From Sphingomonas sp. 8AM (GTDB lineage Bacteria; Pseudomonadota; Alphaproteobacteria; Sphingomonadales; Sphingomonadaceae): 64,000 nucleotides of DNA. A model generated the notes under the pieces. That model saw only the letters and a list, made by a program, of their open reading frames with translations, made no database searches and was not told the origin of the DNA. The translations under genes were made by a program, and so were the position numbers. This document shows, one piece after another, positions 42,993 to 52,002 of the stretch; within the stretch, counting starts at the first letter, position 1; every line of letters starts with the position of its first letter. The stretch spans positions 61,033-125,032 of the forward strand of contig NZ_LR733844.1 of assembly GCF_902506455.1 (NCBI RefSeq). The letters run 5' to 3'.

Positions 42993-43685
42993 CGCCATCG
43001 GCGGGACGCTCCAGTCGATCGTGCCGCGGCCGTGTGCGGCGAGGAAGGCGTTGGCCTTGCTGAAATGACCCGAGCCGAACCAGCCTTTATAGGCCGATAG
43101 CGGCGAAGGATGTGGGGCGGTGAGGATCAGGTGGCGGTCGTCCCCGGATGCGGTGACGAGCGGTGCCTTGGCCTGCGCGTGGCTGCCCCAGAGCATGAAG
43201 ACCGTCGGTGCTTCCTGTTCGGCGACGGCACGGATGATCGCATCGGTCAGTTGCTCCCAGCCACGCCCGCGATGCGCAGCGGCGCTTCCCTCGGCGACGG
43301 TCAGCACGGTGTTGAGCAGCAGGACGCCCTGCCGAGCCCAATGTTCGAGGAAGCCGTGCGTCGGTCGGGCGATGCCGCAGTCGCTGGCCAGTTCGCGATA
43401 GATGTTGGCGAGACTGGGGGGCGGCTTCACGCCCGGGCGGACCGAGAAGCACAGGCCATGCGCCTGCCCCGCGCCGTGATAGGGGTCTTGCCCGAGGATC
43501 ACCACGCGAACGTCGGGCAAGGCGGTAAGTTCGAGCGCGCGGAACCGCTCGGCGGCTGGCGGGAAGATCACCGTCCCGGCCTGTTCCTCGGCGGCGAGAA
43601 AGCGGGTGAGTGCGGCCATCGACTCGCTGGTGAGTGGCGCGGCGAGCGCGTCGCGCCAGCTCGGGTCGATTGTCGGGGCGTCCAT
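42984..43685 (-). CDS. ung: Uracil-DNA glycosylase
   Basis: A family 1 UDG of 233 residues that removes uracil from DNA. The catalytic loop GQDPYH (D67, H70) and the minor-groove loop HPSPLSAYKG are intact, with FSVRPGVKPPPSL between them. The ATG at 43685 gives the usual length. It lies five bases after a cyclophilin gene on the same strand, so both are likely cotranscribed. Its 3' end overlaps the convergent membrane-protein gene. Confidence 0.96.
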   Translation of the reverse strand: MDAPTIDPSWRDALAAPLTSESMAALTRFLAAEEQAGTVIFPPAAERFRALELTALPDVRVVILGQDPYHGAGQAHGLCFSVRPGVKPPPSLANIYRELASDCGIARPTHGFLEHWARQGVLLLNTVLTVAEGSAAAHRGRGWEQLTDAIIRAVAEQEAPTVFMLWGSHAQAKAPLVTASGDDRHLILTAPHPSPLSAYKGWFGSGHFSKANAFLAAHGRGTIDWSVPPMASA

Positions 43686-43690
43686 GCGCG

Positions 43691-44338
43691 TCAACCGTCG
43701 CGGCGGTGTTCGAGCAGCCACGGACGCGGGCGCCCGGTCGGCTTCGGCGTGCCGTCGAGCCGGATTGAGCGCGTCACCACTACCGGGCGCAGCATCAGCG
43801 TGCCGTTCATCTGCTGGCCGGTCGGCTCGGCCAGGATGCGCTTGACGGTCTTCTGCCCGGCGACGACGCGCCCGAAGGCGGCATAGCCGGGGTCGCGCGG
43901 ACTCCAGTCCATGTACGCCGCCGGGCCGACGGTGATGAAGAAATTGCCGTTCGCCGACCCCGGCGGCCCCTTGCGCGCCATCGAGATCGTCATGTCGAGG
44001 TGGCGGATGCCGGTCTTCTTCGTCGATTCGTGCGGGATCATGTCGAGGAAGCGCCGCGCGTCGGTGCGGATGCCCGACTGGATGAAGCCGGTGCCGGGCA
44101 GCTTCTTGCTGCGCGCGGTGCGGTAGAAGCTGACCCCATCGAAGCGGCCGTCGTCGACGTAGCGCAGGAAATTGGCGGTGGTGAGCGGCGCGTGGCGCTG
44201 ATCGAGCGCGAGCACGATCGGGCCGTCGGCGGTCTCCAGTCGCACGCGCACCCAGCCCGGCGTGGCGCGGTCGGCACGCTGTGCCGCGGCGGGCGCGGCG
44301 GCGGAGAAAAGGGCGAGCAGCAGGAGAAGGCGACGCAT
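43691..44338 (-). CDS. Exported cyclophilin-type peptidyl-prolyl isomerase
   Basis: A 215-residue protein with a cleavable signal (RRLLLLLALFSAAAPAAAQ) and a cyclophilin domain (about 30-190). Segments include HAPLTTANFLRYVDDGRFDG, GNFFITVG and YAAFGRVVAGQKTVKRIL. It should catalyse proline isomerisation during periplasmic folding. The loop between residues about 85 and 105 is longer than in E. coli PpiA. The ATG at 44338 is selected by the signal peptide. Confidence 0.9.
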   Translation of the reverse strand: MRRLLLLLALFSAAAPAAAQRADRATPGWVRVRLETADGPIVLALDQRHAPLTTANFLRYVDDGRFDGVSFYRTARSKKLPGTGFIQSGIRTDARRFLDMIPHESTKKTGIRHLDMTISMARKGPPGSANGNFFITVGPAAYMDWSPRDPGYAAFGRVVAGQKTVKRILAEPTGQQMNGTLMLRPVVVTRSIRLDGTPKPTGRPRPWLLEHRRDG

Positions 44339-44378
44339 TGCGCGGATGTACGGAGGTGCGGGCGCGTCCGCAACGCCG

Positions 44379-45047
44379 TCAGAGGCCGAGCCAGACCAGC
44401 GGGGCAGGGAGTGCGGTCGCGGCATAATCGACCTGCAGCACGCGGAGGCGGCGATTGCCCTGCGCGATGGCGGAGGCGTGGAGGATCGGCGTGGCGTAGC
44501 TCCAGACATCCCCTGCGCTGGCGAGGCACGCGACGGTGCCGCAGTGTGTGAGGGTGTCGGCGATTGCGTCCTCCGCGATGCGGCCGAAGCGGTGCGAGCC
44601 GGGGGCGATCAGCAAGGGCGCGTTGTCGACGGGCGTGTCGTCGAGATGGAGGCGCAGCGTCACCATCGCCTCGGTGATCGCGAACGGTGGTTCGACGTGC
44701 TGGATGCCCTGCTTGGTCGACCACGGACCATAGCCGGGGACGTCGGCGCGGGCCTGGACGGCGATCGTGCGTTCCTGATGCCAGCCGAGCGACCAGTTCA
44801 TGGCGGTGGTCTTGTCGAACAGGATCGGGCGGACCGGCTGCGCCGCGCGGCCGAGGTGGTGCGCGGCGATGGCGTGGATCGCGCCTGCGGCCAGGAGTGC
44901 GGGCAGCGAGGGGTGTCCGTGGGGGCGCAGACCGGCGCGCTCCTGCGGGAGATCGACGGCGAGTTGGTGGAGCGTGGGGAACAGCGATGTCGCGGCGGCG
45001 GGGTGGTGCGCGGCGCCGCCCCGGGCCAATTCGAGGGTCGCCGTCAT
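44379..45047 (-). CDS. PhyH-family (phytanoyl-CoA dioxygenase-like) oxygenase
   Basis: A 222-residue non-heme Fe(II)/2-oxoglutarate oxygenase candidate. The first half of the metal triad reads H90-Q-E92 (LGWHQER) where most PhyH proteins have H-x-D. The distal histidine is in ILHASAIAQGNRRLRVLQVD, which also supplies the arginine for 2-oxoglutarate. The substrate is unknown. It lies 40 bases before the cyclophilin gene on the same strand. Confidence 0.72.
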   Translation of the reverse strand: MTATLELARGGAAHHPAAATSLFPTLHQLAVDLPQERAGLRPHGHPSLPALLAAGAIHAIAAHHLGRAAQPVRPILFDKTTAMNWSLGWHQERTIAVQARADVPGYGPWSTKQGIQHVEPPFAITEAMVTLRLHLDDTPVDNAPLLIAPGSHRFGRIAEDAIADTLTHCGTVACLASAGDVWSYATPILHASAIAQGNRRLRVLQVDYAATALPAPLVWLGL

Positions 45048-45118
45048 AGGGGCAAGCGTAGTGGGCGGCCCGCGTATTTGCGAGCGCGCGAGAGGCGCGG
45101 ACGGGCATCACACCCGAC

Positions 45119-45201
45119 CGTCATCCCGGACTTGATCCGGGATCCCGCTTCTTTGCGCGGCCTGCGAGGGAGCGGGGCCCCGGATCAAGTCCGGGGCGAC
45201 G
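45119..45201. repeat. REP-like inverted repeat, family C copy 1
   Basis: An 83-bp palindrome opening CGTCATCCCGGACTTGATCC and closing GGATCAAGTCCGGGGCGACG. Related copies are at 60250-60336 and, as a half element, at 53146-53174. Confidence 0.85.
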
Positions 45202-45235
45202 AACAAGGGATGAGCTCACAGAACATCTTGCGGCC

Positions 45236-45343
45236 ACGACGCGGGAGTAAAACCCGCGTCGTCGAACAGCGCTGTGGCGCCGCCGGCCGTGTCGGCGGCT
45301 GGCACGTCGCTTCGCGCGTGCCACCGGCGGGCATACGCCCGCC
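45236..45343. terminator. Four consecutive hairpins downstream of etfA
   Basis: Four perfect stems stand in a row: 45236-45262 (10 bp, ACGACGCGGG with loop AGTAAAA), 45279-45299 (7 bp), 45301-45322 (6 bp) and 45326-45343 (7 bp, GGCGGGC with loop ATAC). They fill the space after the minus-strand etfA stop and probably end or stabilise that transcript. With the repeat at 45119-45201 they account for most of the 303-base gap between phyH and etfA. Confidence 0.55.
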
Positions 45344-45350
45344 TTCCGCC

Positions 45351-46280
45351 TTACAGTTTCTCCGTCAGCTCGGGCACGATCTTGAACAGATCACCCACCA
45401 GTCCGAGGTCCGCGACCTGGAAGATCGGCGCGTCCTCGTCCTTGTTGATCGCGATGATCGTCTTCGAATCCTTCATGCCGGCGAGATGCTGGATCGCGCC
45501 CGAGATGCCGACCGCGACATAGACTTCCGGCGCGACGATCTTGCCGGTCTGGCCGACCTGATAATCGTTCGGCACATAGCCCGCGTCGACCGCGGCGCGG
45601 CTCGCGCCGACGCCCGCGCCGAGCTTGTCGGCGAGCGGCTCGATCAACTCGTGGAACTTCTCGCCCGACCCGAGCGCGCGGCCACCCGAGACGATCACCT
45701 TCGCGCTGGTCAGCTCGGGACGTGTCGAGGCCGCGATCTCCTGATTGACGAAGGTCGACAGGCCCTTGTCGCCGGTCGCGGCGACCGCCTCGATTGTGCC
45801 CGTGCCACCCTCGGCGCCGGCCTTCTCGAAGGCGGTGCCGCGGACGGTGAGCACCTTCTTGGCATCCGACGTCTTGACGGTGGCGATCGCGTTGCCGGCG
45901 TAGATCGGACGCGTGAACGTGTCCTCGCCCTCGACCGACAGGATGTCGCTGATCTGCATGACGTCGAGTAGCGCGGCGACGCGCGGCGCAACCGCCTTGC
46001 CGGTGGTGGTGGCAGGCACGACGAACGCGTCATGGTGCCCCATCAATTCGACGACCAGCGGCGCGATATTCTCGGCCAGCTGGTGCGCATAGGCCGCGTC
46101 GTCGGCGACATGGACCTTGCCGGCTCCCGCGATCTTCGCCGCCGCCTCGGCGACCGCGCCGACACCTTGGCCGGCGACGAGCAGGTGCACCTCACCGAGC
46201 TTCGCCGCGGCGGTGACCGCGGAGAGCGTGGCGTCCTTGACGGTCGATCCGTCGTGTTCGACCCAAACCAGAGTCTTCAT
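45351..46280 (-). CDS. etfA: Electron transfer flavoprotein, alpha subunit
   Basis: EtfA with EtfB carries electrons from acyl-CoA and other dehydrogenases to the quinone pool via ETF-quinone oxidoreductase. The 309-residue protein has the FAD-binding C-domain with [34 protein letters not shown], and the signature [20 protein letters not shown] (about 251-270). It follows etfB after a gap filled by a palindromic repeat. Confidence 0.96.
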   Translation of the reverse strand: MKTLVWVEHDGSTVKDATLSAVTAAAKLGEVHLLVAGQGVGAVAEAAAKIAGAGKVHVADDAAYAHQLAENIAPLVVELMGHHDAFVVPATTTGKAVAPRVAALLDVMQISDILSVEGEDTFTRPIYAGNAIATVKTSDAKKVLTVRGTAFEKAGAEGGTGTIEAVAATGDKGLSTFVNQEIAASTRPELTSAKVIVSGGRALGSGEKFHELIEPLADKLGAGVGASRAAVDAGYVPNDYQVGQTGKIVAPEVYVAVGISGAIQHLAGMKDSKTIIAINKDEDAPIFQVADLGLVGDLFKIVPELTEKL

Positions 46281-46313
46281 GATCTACCTCTCCGGGGACT
46301 TGCCCCGCTTGAT

Positions 46314-46381
46314 CCGTTCGCCCCGAGCCTGTCGAAGGGCGTGTCCCGGAACCCGTGCTTCGACAGGCTCAGCACGCACGG
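46314..46381. repeat. REP-like inverted repeat, family D copy 2
   Basis: A 68-bp palindrome with arms GAGCCTGTCGAAG and CTTCGACAGGCTC, between etfB and etfA. Its counterpart of equal length lies inside the helicase coding sequence at 27425-27492. Confidence 0.88.
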
Positions 46382-46404
46382 CGGGAGATGCCTCCCGCCC
46401 TGGA

Positions 46405-47154
46405 TTACTTCGCGATGCCCATCGACTTGAGCCGGTTCACCAGCTCGTCGACATCGGCGACCTTGACGCCGGCCATGCGCTTGGCCGGTTCGGCGACGCT
46501 GACGACGGTCAGGCGGGGCGTCACGTCGACGCCGAAATCGGCCGTGGTCCTGGTCGCGAGCGGCTTCGACTTGGCCTTCATGATGTTGGGCAGCGAGGCG
46601 TAGCGCGGCTCGTTGAGGCGCAGGTCGGTGGTGACGATCGCGGGCAGCTTGAACGTATCCGTCTCCAGCCCGCCATCGACCTCGCGGGTGACGGTGACGC
46701 TGTCGGCAGCCAGCTCGACCTTGGACGCGAACGTGCCCTGACCCCAGCCGAGCAGCCCGGCGAGCATCTGGCCGGTCTGGTTGTTGTCGTCGTCGATCGC
46801 CTGCTTGCCGAGGATCACGAGCTGCGGCTGTTCCTCTTCAACGATCTTGGCGAGCAGCTTGGCGACGCCCAGCGGCTCGACCTTCGTCTCCGAGGTGACG
46901 AGGATCGCGCGGTCGGCGCCCATCGCCAGCGCGGTGCGCAGCGTGTCCTGCGCCTTCGGCTCGCCGATCGAGACGACCACGATCTCGGTGACCGCGCCCT
47001 TTTCCTTCAGGCGGATCGCTTCCTCAACCGCGATTTCGTCGAAGGGATTCATGCTCATCTTGACGTTCGCGAGATCGACGCCCGAGCCGTCCGCCTTCAC
47101 GCGGGGCTTCACGTTATAGTCAAGCACGCGCTTGACCGGCACCAACACCTTCAT
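46405..47154 (-). CDS. etfB: Electron transfer flavoprotein, beta subunit
   Basis: A 249-residue EtfB starting [19 protein letters not shown]. It has the AMP/FAD-contacting region and the ETF beta signature around [20 protein letters not shown]. It forms a heterodimer with EtfA encoded next. A GAGGAGGG ribosome site lies seven bases before the ATG. A palindromic operator candidate lies inside its putative promoter about 45 bases upstream. Confidence 0.96.
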   Translation of the reverse strand: MKVLVPVKRVLDYNVKPRVKADGSGVDLANVKMSMNPFDEIAVEEAIRLKEKGAVTEIVVVSIGEPKAQDTLRTALAMGADRAILVTSETKVEPLGVAKLLAKIVEEEQPQLVILGKQAIDDDNNQTGQMLAGLLGWGQGTFASKVELAADSVTVTREVDGGLETDTFKLPAIVTTDLRLNEPRYASLPNIMKAKSKPLATRTTADFGVDVTPRLTVVSVAEPAKRMAGVKVADVDELVNRLKSMGIAK

Positions 47155-47182
47155 TGCGCTAACCCTCCTCAATCTGTCCGGG

Positions 47183-47211
47183 CTGCTACCTGACGTTTAC
47201 GTAAACATCAA
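47183..47211 (-). promoter_or_regulatory. Putative etfBA promoter with embedded palindrome
   Basis: Read on the minus strand, TTGATG (47206-47211) and TAGCAG (47183-47188) are spaced 17 bases apart as -35 and -10. Between and over them lies TGACGTTTACGTAAACATCA (47191-47210, plus strand), a 20-bp palindrome with one mismatched pair around GTTTACGTAAAC. The TTTACGT/ACGTAAA form resembles boxes of LiuR/MerR-type regulators of fatty and branched-chain acid breakdown, which would fit an ETF operon. Confidence 0.55.
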
Positions 47212-47310
47212 GTGAGCGGCCGGATGCCGCCGGGTCGCGCACGGCCGGCATCCTCTGTTGTAAAGCGATAAAGCCTCAGGCCGCCGAGATGTCCATCGCG
47301 ATATGCGGGA

Positions 47311-47346
47311 CAAGCAAAGGGCGGGAACGGCATGCCGATCCCGCCC
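47311..47346 (-). terminator. Rho-independent terminator after sucC
   Basis: On the minus strand, GGGCGGGA and TCCCGCCC pair around an inner CGGCATGCCG palindrome, followed by TTTGCTTG. It lies 41 bases beyond the sucC stop and upstream of the etfB promoter. Confidence 0.65.
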
Positions 47347-47387
47347 CTGCGAGTCTTCGAAGCGTCCCGCGGTGGCCGCGGCGCGCG

Positions 47388-48587
47388 TCAGGCGACCTTC
47401 TTGACCTCGGCGACGATCTTCTGCGCGGCATCGCCCAGATCGTTGGCGGGGACGATCGCGAGGCCCGAGCCGGCGAGGATTTCCTTGCCCTTCTCAACGT
47501 TGGTGCCCTCGAGGCGCACGACCAGCGGCACCGACAGGTTCACTTCCTTCGCCGCGGCGACGATGCCCTCGGCGATGATGTCGCACTTCATGATCCCGCC
47601 GAAGATGTTGACGAGAATGCCCTTCACCGCCGGATCAGCGAGGATGATCTTGAACGCCGCGGTGACCTTCTCCTTGTTCGCGCCGCCGCCGACGTCGAGG
47701 AAGTTGGCCGGGAACATGCCGTTCAGCTTGATGATGTCCATCGTCGCCATCGCCAGCCCGGCGCCGTTGACCATGCAGCCGATGTCGCCGTCCAGCTTGA
47801 TATAGGCGAGGTCGTACTTCGACGCTTCCAGCTCGGCAGCATCCTCTTCGGTCTCGTCGCGCAGCTCGGCGAGGTCCTTGTGGCGGAACATCGCATTGCC
47901 GTCGAAGCCGACCTTTGCGTCGAGCACCATCAGCTTGCCGTCCTCGGTAACGGCCAGCGGGTTGATCTCGATCTGCTCGGCATCGGTGCCGAGGAAGGCG
48001 TCGTACAGCTTCGCCGCGACATTCGCCGCCTGCTTGGCCAGATCGCCGCTCAGTTCGAGCGCGCCCGCGACGGCACGGCCGTGGTGCGGCTGGAAGCCGG
48101 TCGCCGGATCGACGTCGATCGAGTAGATCTTCTCGGGCGTGTCATGCGCGACGGTCTCGATGTCCATGCCGCCCTCGGTGGAGACGACGAACGAGATGCG
48201 GCCGGTGGCGCGATTGACGAGCAAAGCGAGGTAGAATTCCTTCGCGATGTCGACGCCATCGGTGACGTACAGGCGATTGACCTGCTTGCCGGCCTCGCCG
48301 GTCTGGATCGTCACCAGCGTGTTGCCGAGCATCTCGGTCGCGGCGTGGCGCACCTCGTCCTCGGTCTTGGCGAGGCGGACACCGCCCTTGCTACCCTCGG
48401 GAAGCTCCTTGAACTTGCCCTTGCCGCGGCCGCCGGCGTGGATCTGCGCCTTGACGACGTACAGCGGCCCCGGCAGCTTCTTCGAAACCTCGACCGCCTC
48501 ATCCACGCTCATCGCGGCATAGCCGGCGGGCACGGGCACGCCGAATTTCGCGAGCAGTTCCTTGGCCTGATATTCGTGGATGTTCAC
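47388..48587 (-). CDS. sucC: Succinyl-CoA ligase (ADP-forming), beta subunit
   Basis: SucC binds nucleotide and, with SucD, interconverts succinyl-CoA and succinate in the TCA cycle. The 399-residue protein shows the ATP-grasp domain ([15 protein letters not shown], about 44-58), Mg2+-binding EINPLAV (about 197-203) and the C-terminal [13 protein letters not shown] and [16 protein letters not shown]. The GTG at 48587 ([11 protein letters not shown] follows) is the universal family start. sucD, normally adjacent, is not in the window; etfB is next on this strand after a terminator. Confidence 0.96.
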   Translation of the reverse strand: MNIHEYQAKELLAKFGVPVPAGYAAMSVDEAVEVSKKLPGPLYVVKAQIHAGGRGKGKFKELPEGSKGGVRLAKTEDEVRHAATEMLGNTLVTIQTGEAGKQVNRLYVTDGVDIAKEFYLALLVNRATGRISFVVSTEGGMDIETVAHDTPEKIYSIDVDPATGFQPHHGRAVAGALELSGDLAKQAANVAAKLYDAFLGTDAEQIEINPLAVTEDGKLMVLDAKVGFDGNAMFRHKDLAELRDETEEDAAELEASKYDLAYIKLDGDIGCMVNGAGLAMATMDIIKLNGMFPANFLDVGGGANKEKVTAAFKIILADPAVKGILVNIFGGIMKCDIIAEGIVAAAKEVNLSVPLVVRLEGTNVEKGKEILAGSGLAIVPANDLGDAAQKIVAEVKKVA

Positions 48588-48725
48588 GGGGGCTCTCCCA
48601 GGTGCAGCGATAAAATCCCGGCAGCCTAAAGCACAGGGGCGCGCGCAAATCCACCCTTTATCGCCTCGCAGTTGATATGCAATTGCAATAGAGGGTTCCG
48701 GTTGCTCTTTCGTTCTTGCATCGCC

Positions 48726-51446
48726 ATGTCGTTGAACGTGATCCGGCTTCCGCATCCCGCGCTGCACGCGAGCCATTCCGGCATCTGGATGGCGGATGGC
48801 GAGCAGACGCGGGCGCTGTCGCGTGGCGAGGCGATCCGGCTGGCGGCCGACACGCCGGTGATCCTGCTCAACGCGCCGCTGATCGGGCAGCGGCTGGGTT
48901 ACGCCGAGTTGTCGGGGCTCGACCTGCTCGAATTGTTCGCGTTCCTGCATCCGGCGCGGTTCATGGTGCCGACGCCAAAGGGCGTAGCGGATGCGTGCGG
49001 CGTGTCGGCGCCGGCGCGCGACGATGAGGTGGCCGCCTTCCTGCGCGATGCGGCGGCGCGGATGCTGGCGGTGACCGACGGCGACTGGCCCGAGCGCGAG
49101 GGCGCGTGGACTTCGGCGCAGTCGCTGACCCGCGCGCGCTGGGCGTGGGCGCCAGTGGTCGGCCCCCGGATCGCCAAGCCGCAGCAGAACGAGCGCTGGC
49201 TGTTTGCGCGCCTTCCCGAATGGGATGAGGTCGCGCCCCGCCCCGCGCCGCGCAGCGTCACGCTGGAGGAACGCGCGGTGCTCGATCGGCTCGACCGGCT
49301 GACCGGGGAGAATGCCGAGCCGCGCGCAGGGCAGCGCGCCTATGCCGCTGCCGCCAGCGCAGCTTTCGGGCCGCGCGCTGCGCGCGACACGCCCAACCTG
49401 ATGCTCGCCGAGGCGGGGACGGGAATCGGCAAGACGCTGGGCTATCTCGCCCCCGCCAGCCTGTGGGCGGAACAGGCCGGCGGCGCAGTGTGGGTGTCGA
49501 CCTATACCAAGGCGCTGCAACGGCAATTGGGGCACGAGACGCGCCGGCTCTACCCCGATCGCGCGCTGCGCAAGGCGAAGGTGGTGACGCGCAAGGGGCG
49601 CGAGAATTATCTCTGCCTGCTCAATCTCGAGGATGCGTTGCAGGGCGGGTTCGCGGGGCGCGCGGCGATCCTCGCGCATCTGGTCGCGCGCTGGGCGGCC
49701 TATACCGATGACGGCGACATGATCGGCGGCGATCTGCCCGGTTGGCTGGTCGCGCTGTTCCGCCGCAACGGCTCGGCGGCGCTGACCGACCGGCGCGGCG
49801 AATGCGTCTATGCCGGCTGCCCGCATTACCGGAAGTGCTTTATCGAGCGTGCGGCGCGCGCCTCGGCGGAGGCGGATCTGGTGATCGCCAATCATGCGCT
49901 GGTGATGGTCAATGCCGCGCGTGGGCGCGAGCTGGCGACGCGGCCGACGCGCTATGTCTTTGACGAGGGACATCACCTGTTCGATGCCGCCGACGCGATG
50001 TTCGGCACCGCGCTCACCGGATCGGAGACGATCGAGCTGCGACGCTGGATCGTCGGGCCGGAAGGAACGTCGCGCGGGCGGCGGCGCGGGTTGCAGGCGC
50101 GGCTGTCGGATGTCGCCAGCTATGACGAACAGGGCGGGCGCGCCGTGACCGACATCGTCGGCGCGGCGCAGGCGCTGGCGTCCGACGGCTGGCTGTCGCG
50201 GGTCGCCGAAGGGCAGCCGTTCGGCGCGATCGAGGCGCTGCTGGGGGCGGTGCGCGGGCTCGCCTATGCGCGCGCCGAGGAACGTGGTGCGGACGCTGGT
50301 TACGGGCTGGAGACCGAGCTTGCCGCGCCCTCGCCCGAGTTGATCGAGGCCGCCGCGCCCGCCGCGCAGGCGCTCGACGCGCTGGTGCGGCCGATGGTGG
50401 CGCTCGGCAAGCGGCTCGAGGCGGTGCTCGCGGAGGGGCCGGACTGGCTCGACGGGCAGGCGCGCGCACGGGTGGAGGGGGCGATCGCCTCGCTCGGCTG
50501 GCGTGCGGAGACGGTCGCGTCGTGGCTGGCACTGCTCGCTCGTGTCGGCGGCCCGGCCGATCCGCGCTTCGTCGACTGGTTGGCGGTCGATCGCGTCGAG
50601 GGGCGGGAATTTGATATCGGGCTGCACCGCCGCTGGCTCGACCCGACGCTGCCGTTCGCGGAGACAGTACTGAAGGGCGCGCACGGCGCGCTCGTCACCT
50701 CCGCGACGCTGACGGCGGGGGGCGATTGGGACATTGCCGAGGCGCGGGTCGGTGCGCCGCATCTGCCACGCGCGGCGGGGCGGTTCCAGGTCGAGTCGCC
50801 GTTCGATTATGCCGCGCGCGCCGAGGTGGTGATCGTCACCGACGTGAAGCGGGGCGACATTCCCGCGCTCGCCAACGCCTATGCGCGGCTGGTCGAGGCG
50901 AGTGAAGGCGGCGCGCTGGGATTGTTCACCGCGATTCGACGGCTGCGCGCAGTCCATGCGCGGGTCGCCGATCGGCTTGCGCGCGCCGGGCTGCCGCTCC
51001 ACGCGCAGCATGTCGATCCGGTCGATACGGGCACGCTGGTCGACATCTTCCGCGACGATCCGCACGCCAGCCTGTTCGGCACCGACGCGCTGCGCGACGG
51101 GGTCGACGTGCCCGGCCATTCGCTGCGGCTGGTGGTGATGGAAGGCGTGCCCTGGCCGAAGCCGACCGTGCTCCACGCCGCGCGGAGGCTGACCGGGGGC
51201 GGCAGCGCCTATGACGACCGGATCGTCCGGGCGCGGCTGGCGCAGGCGTTCGGGCGGCTGATCCGGCGCGGCAGCGACGCGGGGTTGTTCGTGCTGCTGT
51301 CCGCCGCAATGCCGTCGCGGCTGCTCGACGCCTTTCCGCCGGGCGTGACGGTGACGCGCGTGCCGCTCGACGAGGCGGTCGAAAGAGTGAAGCGGCGGCT
51401 TTCCACCGCGTCTAACATGGGGCATGACGCGCCCCTCGATGCCTGA
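48726..51446 (+). CDS. DinG/XPD-like iron-sulfur DNA helicase
   Basis: A 906-residue superfamily 2 helicase: Walker [10 protein letters not shown] (about residues 236-244), DEAH-type box DEGH in RYVFDEGHH, and a cysteine set in [15 protein letters not shown] and YRKCFIE that fits the 4Fe-4S cluster of DinG/XPD enzymes. The C-terminal motif includes [13 protein letters not shown]. These helicases unwind DNA at R-loops, forks or damage. The ATG at 48726 is preferred over one at 48672. The first 200 residues are an extra domain I do not recognise. Confidence 0.87.
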   Translation: MSLNVIRLPHPALHASHSGIWMADGEQTRALSRGEAIRLAADTPVILLNAPLIGQRLGYAELSGLDLLELFAFLHPARFMVPTPKGVADACGVSAPARDDEVAAFLRDAAARMLAVTDGDWPEREGAWTSAQSLTRARWAWAPVVGPRIAKPQQNERWLFARLPEWDEVAPRPAPRSVTLEERAVLDRLDRLTGENAEPRAGQRAYAAAASAAFGPRAARDTPNLMLAEAGTGIGKTLGYLAPASLWAEQAGGAVWVSTYTKALQRQLGHETRRLYPDRALRKAKVVTRKGRENYLCLLNLEDALQGGFAGRAAILAHLVARWAAYTDDGDMIGGDLPGWLVALFRRNGSAALTDRRGECVYAGCPHYRKCFIERAARASAEADLVIANHALVMVNAARGRELATRPTRYVFDEGHHLFDAADAMFGTALTGSETIELRRWIVGPEGTSRGRRRGLQARLSDVASYDEQGGRAVTDIVGAAQALASDGWLSRVAEGQPFGAIEALLGAVRGLAYARAEERGADAGYGLETELAAPSPELIEAAAPAAQALDALVRPMVALGKRLEAVLAEGPDWLDGQARARVEGAIASLGWRAETVASWLALLARVGGPADPRFVDWLAVDRVEGREFDIGLHRRWLDPTLPFAETVLKGAHGALVTSATLTAGGDWDIAEARVGAPHLPRAAGRFQVESPFDYAARAEVVIVTDVKRGDIPALANAYARLVEASEGGALGLFTAIRRLRAVHARVADRLARAGLPLHAQHVDPVDTGTLVDIFRDDPHASLFGTDALRDGVDVPGHSLRLVVMEGVPWPKPTVLHAARRLTGGGSAYDDRIVRARLAQAFGRLIRRGSDAGLFVLLSAAMPSRLLDAFPPGVTVTRVPLDEAVERVKRRLSTASNMGHDAPLDA

Positions 51447-51462
51447 TGGAGACCATCGCCCC

Positions 51463-52002
51463 GTGAAGACGCTGACGCTGCTGCGCCATGCCAAATCGGG
51501 CTGGGACGATCCGGTGGCGCGCGATTTCGACCGGCCGCTCAACGCGCGTGGCCGGCGCGCGGCGGTGACGATGGGGCGGCATCTTCGCGAACTCGGACTG
51601 AGCTTCGACCGGGTCGTCGCATCACCCGCGGCGCGCGTCGACGAAACGATCGTCGAGGTGGAGCGCGGCATGGGGGGCGCACTGGCGCCGGTGTGGGACC
51701 GGCGGCTGTATCTCGCGGCACCGACGACGTTGCTCGACGTCGTGCATGAATGCGACAGCGCGGCGGACTCGCTGCTGCTGGTCGGGCACAATCCGGGGCT
51801 GGACGAACTGACGCTGCTGCTGACCCCCGACGAGGCCGGCGCGTTACGCGCCGCCGCGGGGGAGAAATATCCGACCGCAACGCTGGCCGAGATCACTTTC
51901 GACACCGACGACTGGCGCGCGGCAGCGCCCGGCACGGGCCGGCTGACGCGTTTTATCCGACCGCGCGACGTCGATCCGGCGCTGGGACCGGACGGCGACT
52001 AG
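51463..52002 (+). CDS. SixA-like phosphohistidine phosphatase
   Basis: A 179-residue histidine-phosphatase-fold protein beginning [16 protein letters not shown]. The RHG-type catalytic motif is LLRHAKS, the second histidine lies in [16 protein letters not shown], and the arginine in [14 protein letters not shown]. SixA removes phosphate from histidine residues of phosphotransfer proteins. The GTG start has GGAGA eight bases upstream; an ATG at 51424 within the helicase end would add 13 residues. Its stop codon TAG is built from the TA target of the IS630 element that follows. Confidence 0.82.
   Translation: MKTLTLLRHAKSGWDDPVARDFDRPLNARGRRAAVTMGRHLRELGLSFDRVVASPAARVDETIVEVERGMGGALAPVWDRRLYLAAPTTLLDVVHECDSAADSLLLVGHNPGLDELTLLLTPDEAGALRAAAGEKYPTATLAEITFDTDDWRAAAPGTGRLTRFIRPRDVDPALGPDGD

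Noticed and set aside
48588..51935. Upstream extension of the sucC frame across the helicase region (over 1500 codons open in total)
   Set aside because: SucC proteins begin at [11 protein letters not shown], and a GTG is present there. The extension is antisense to a convincing helicase and has no signatures.
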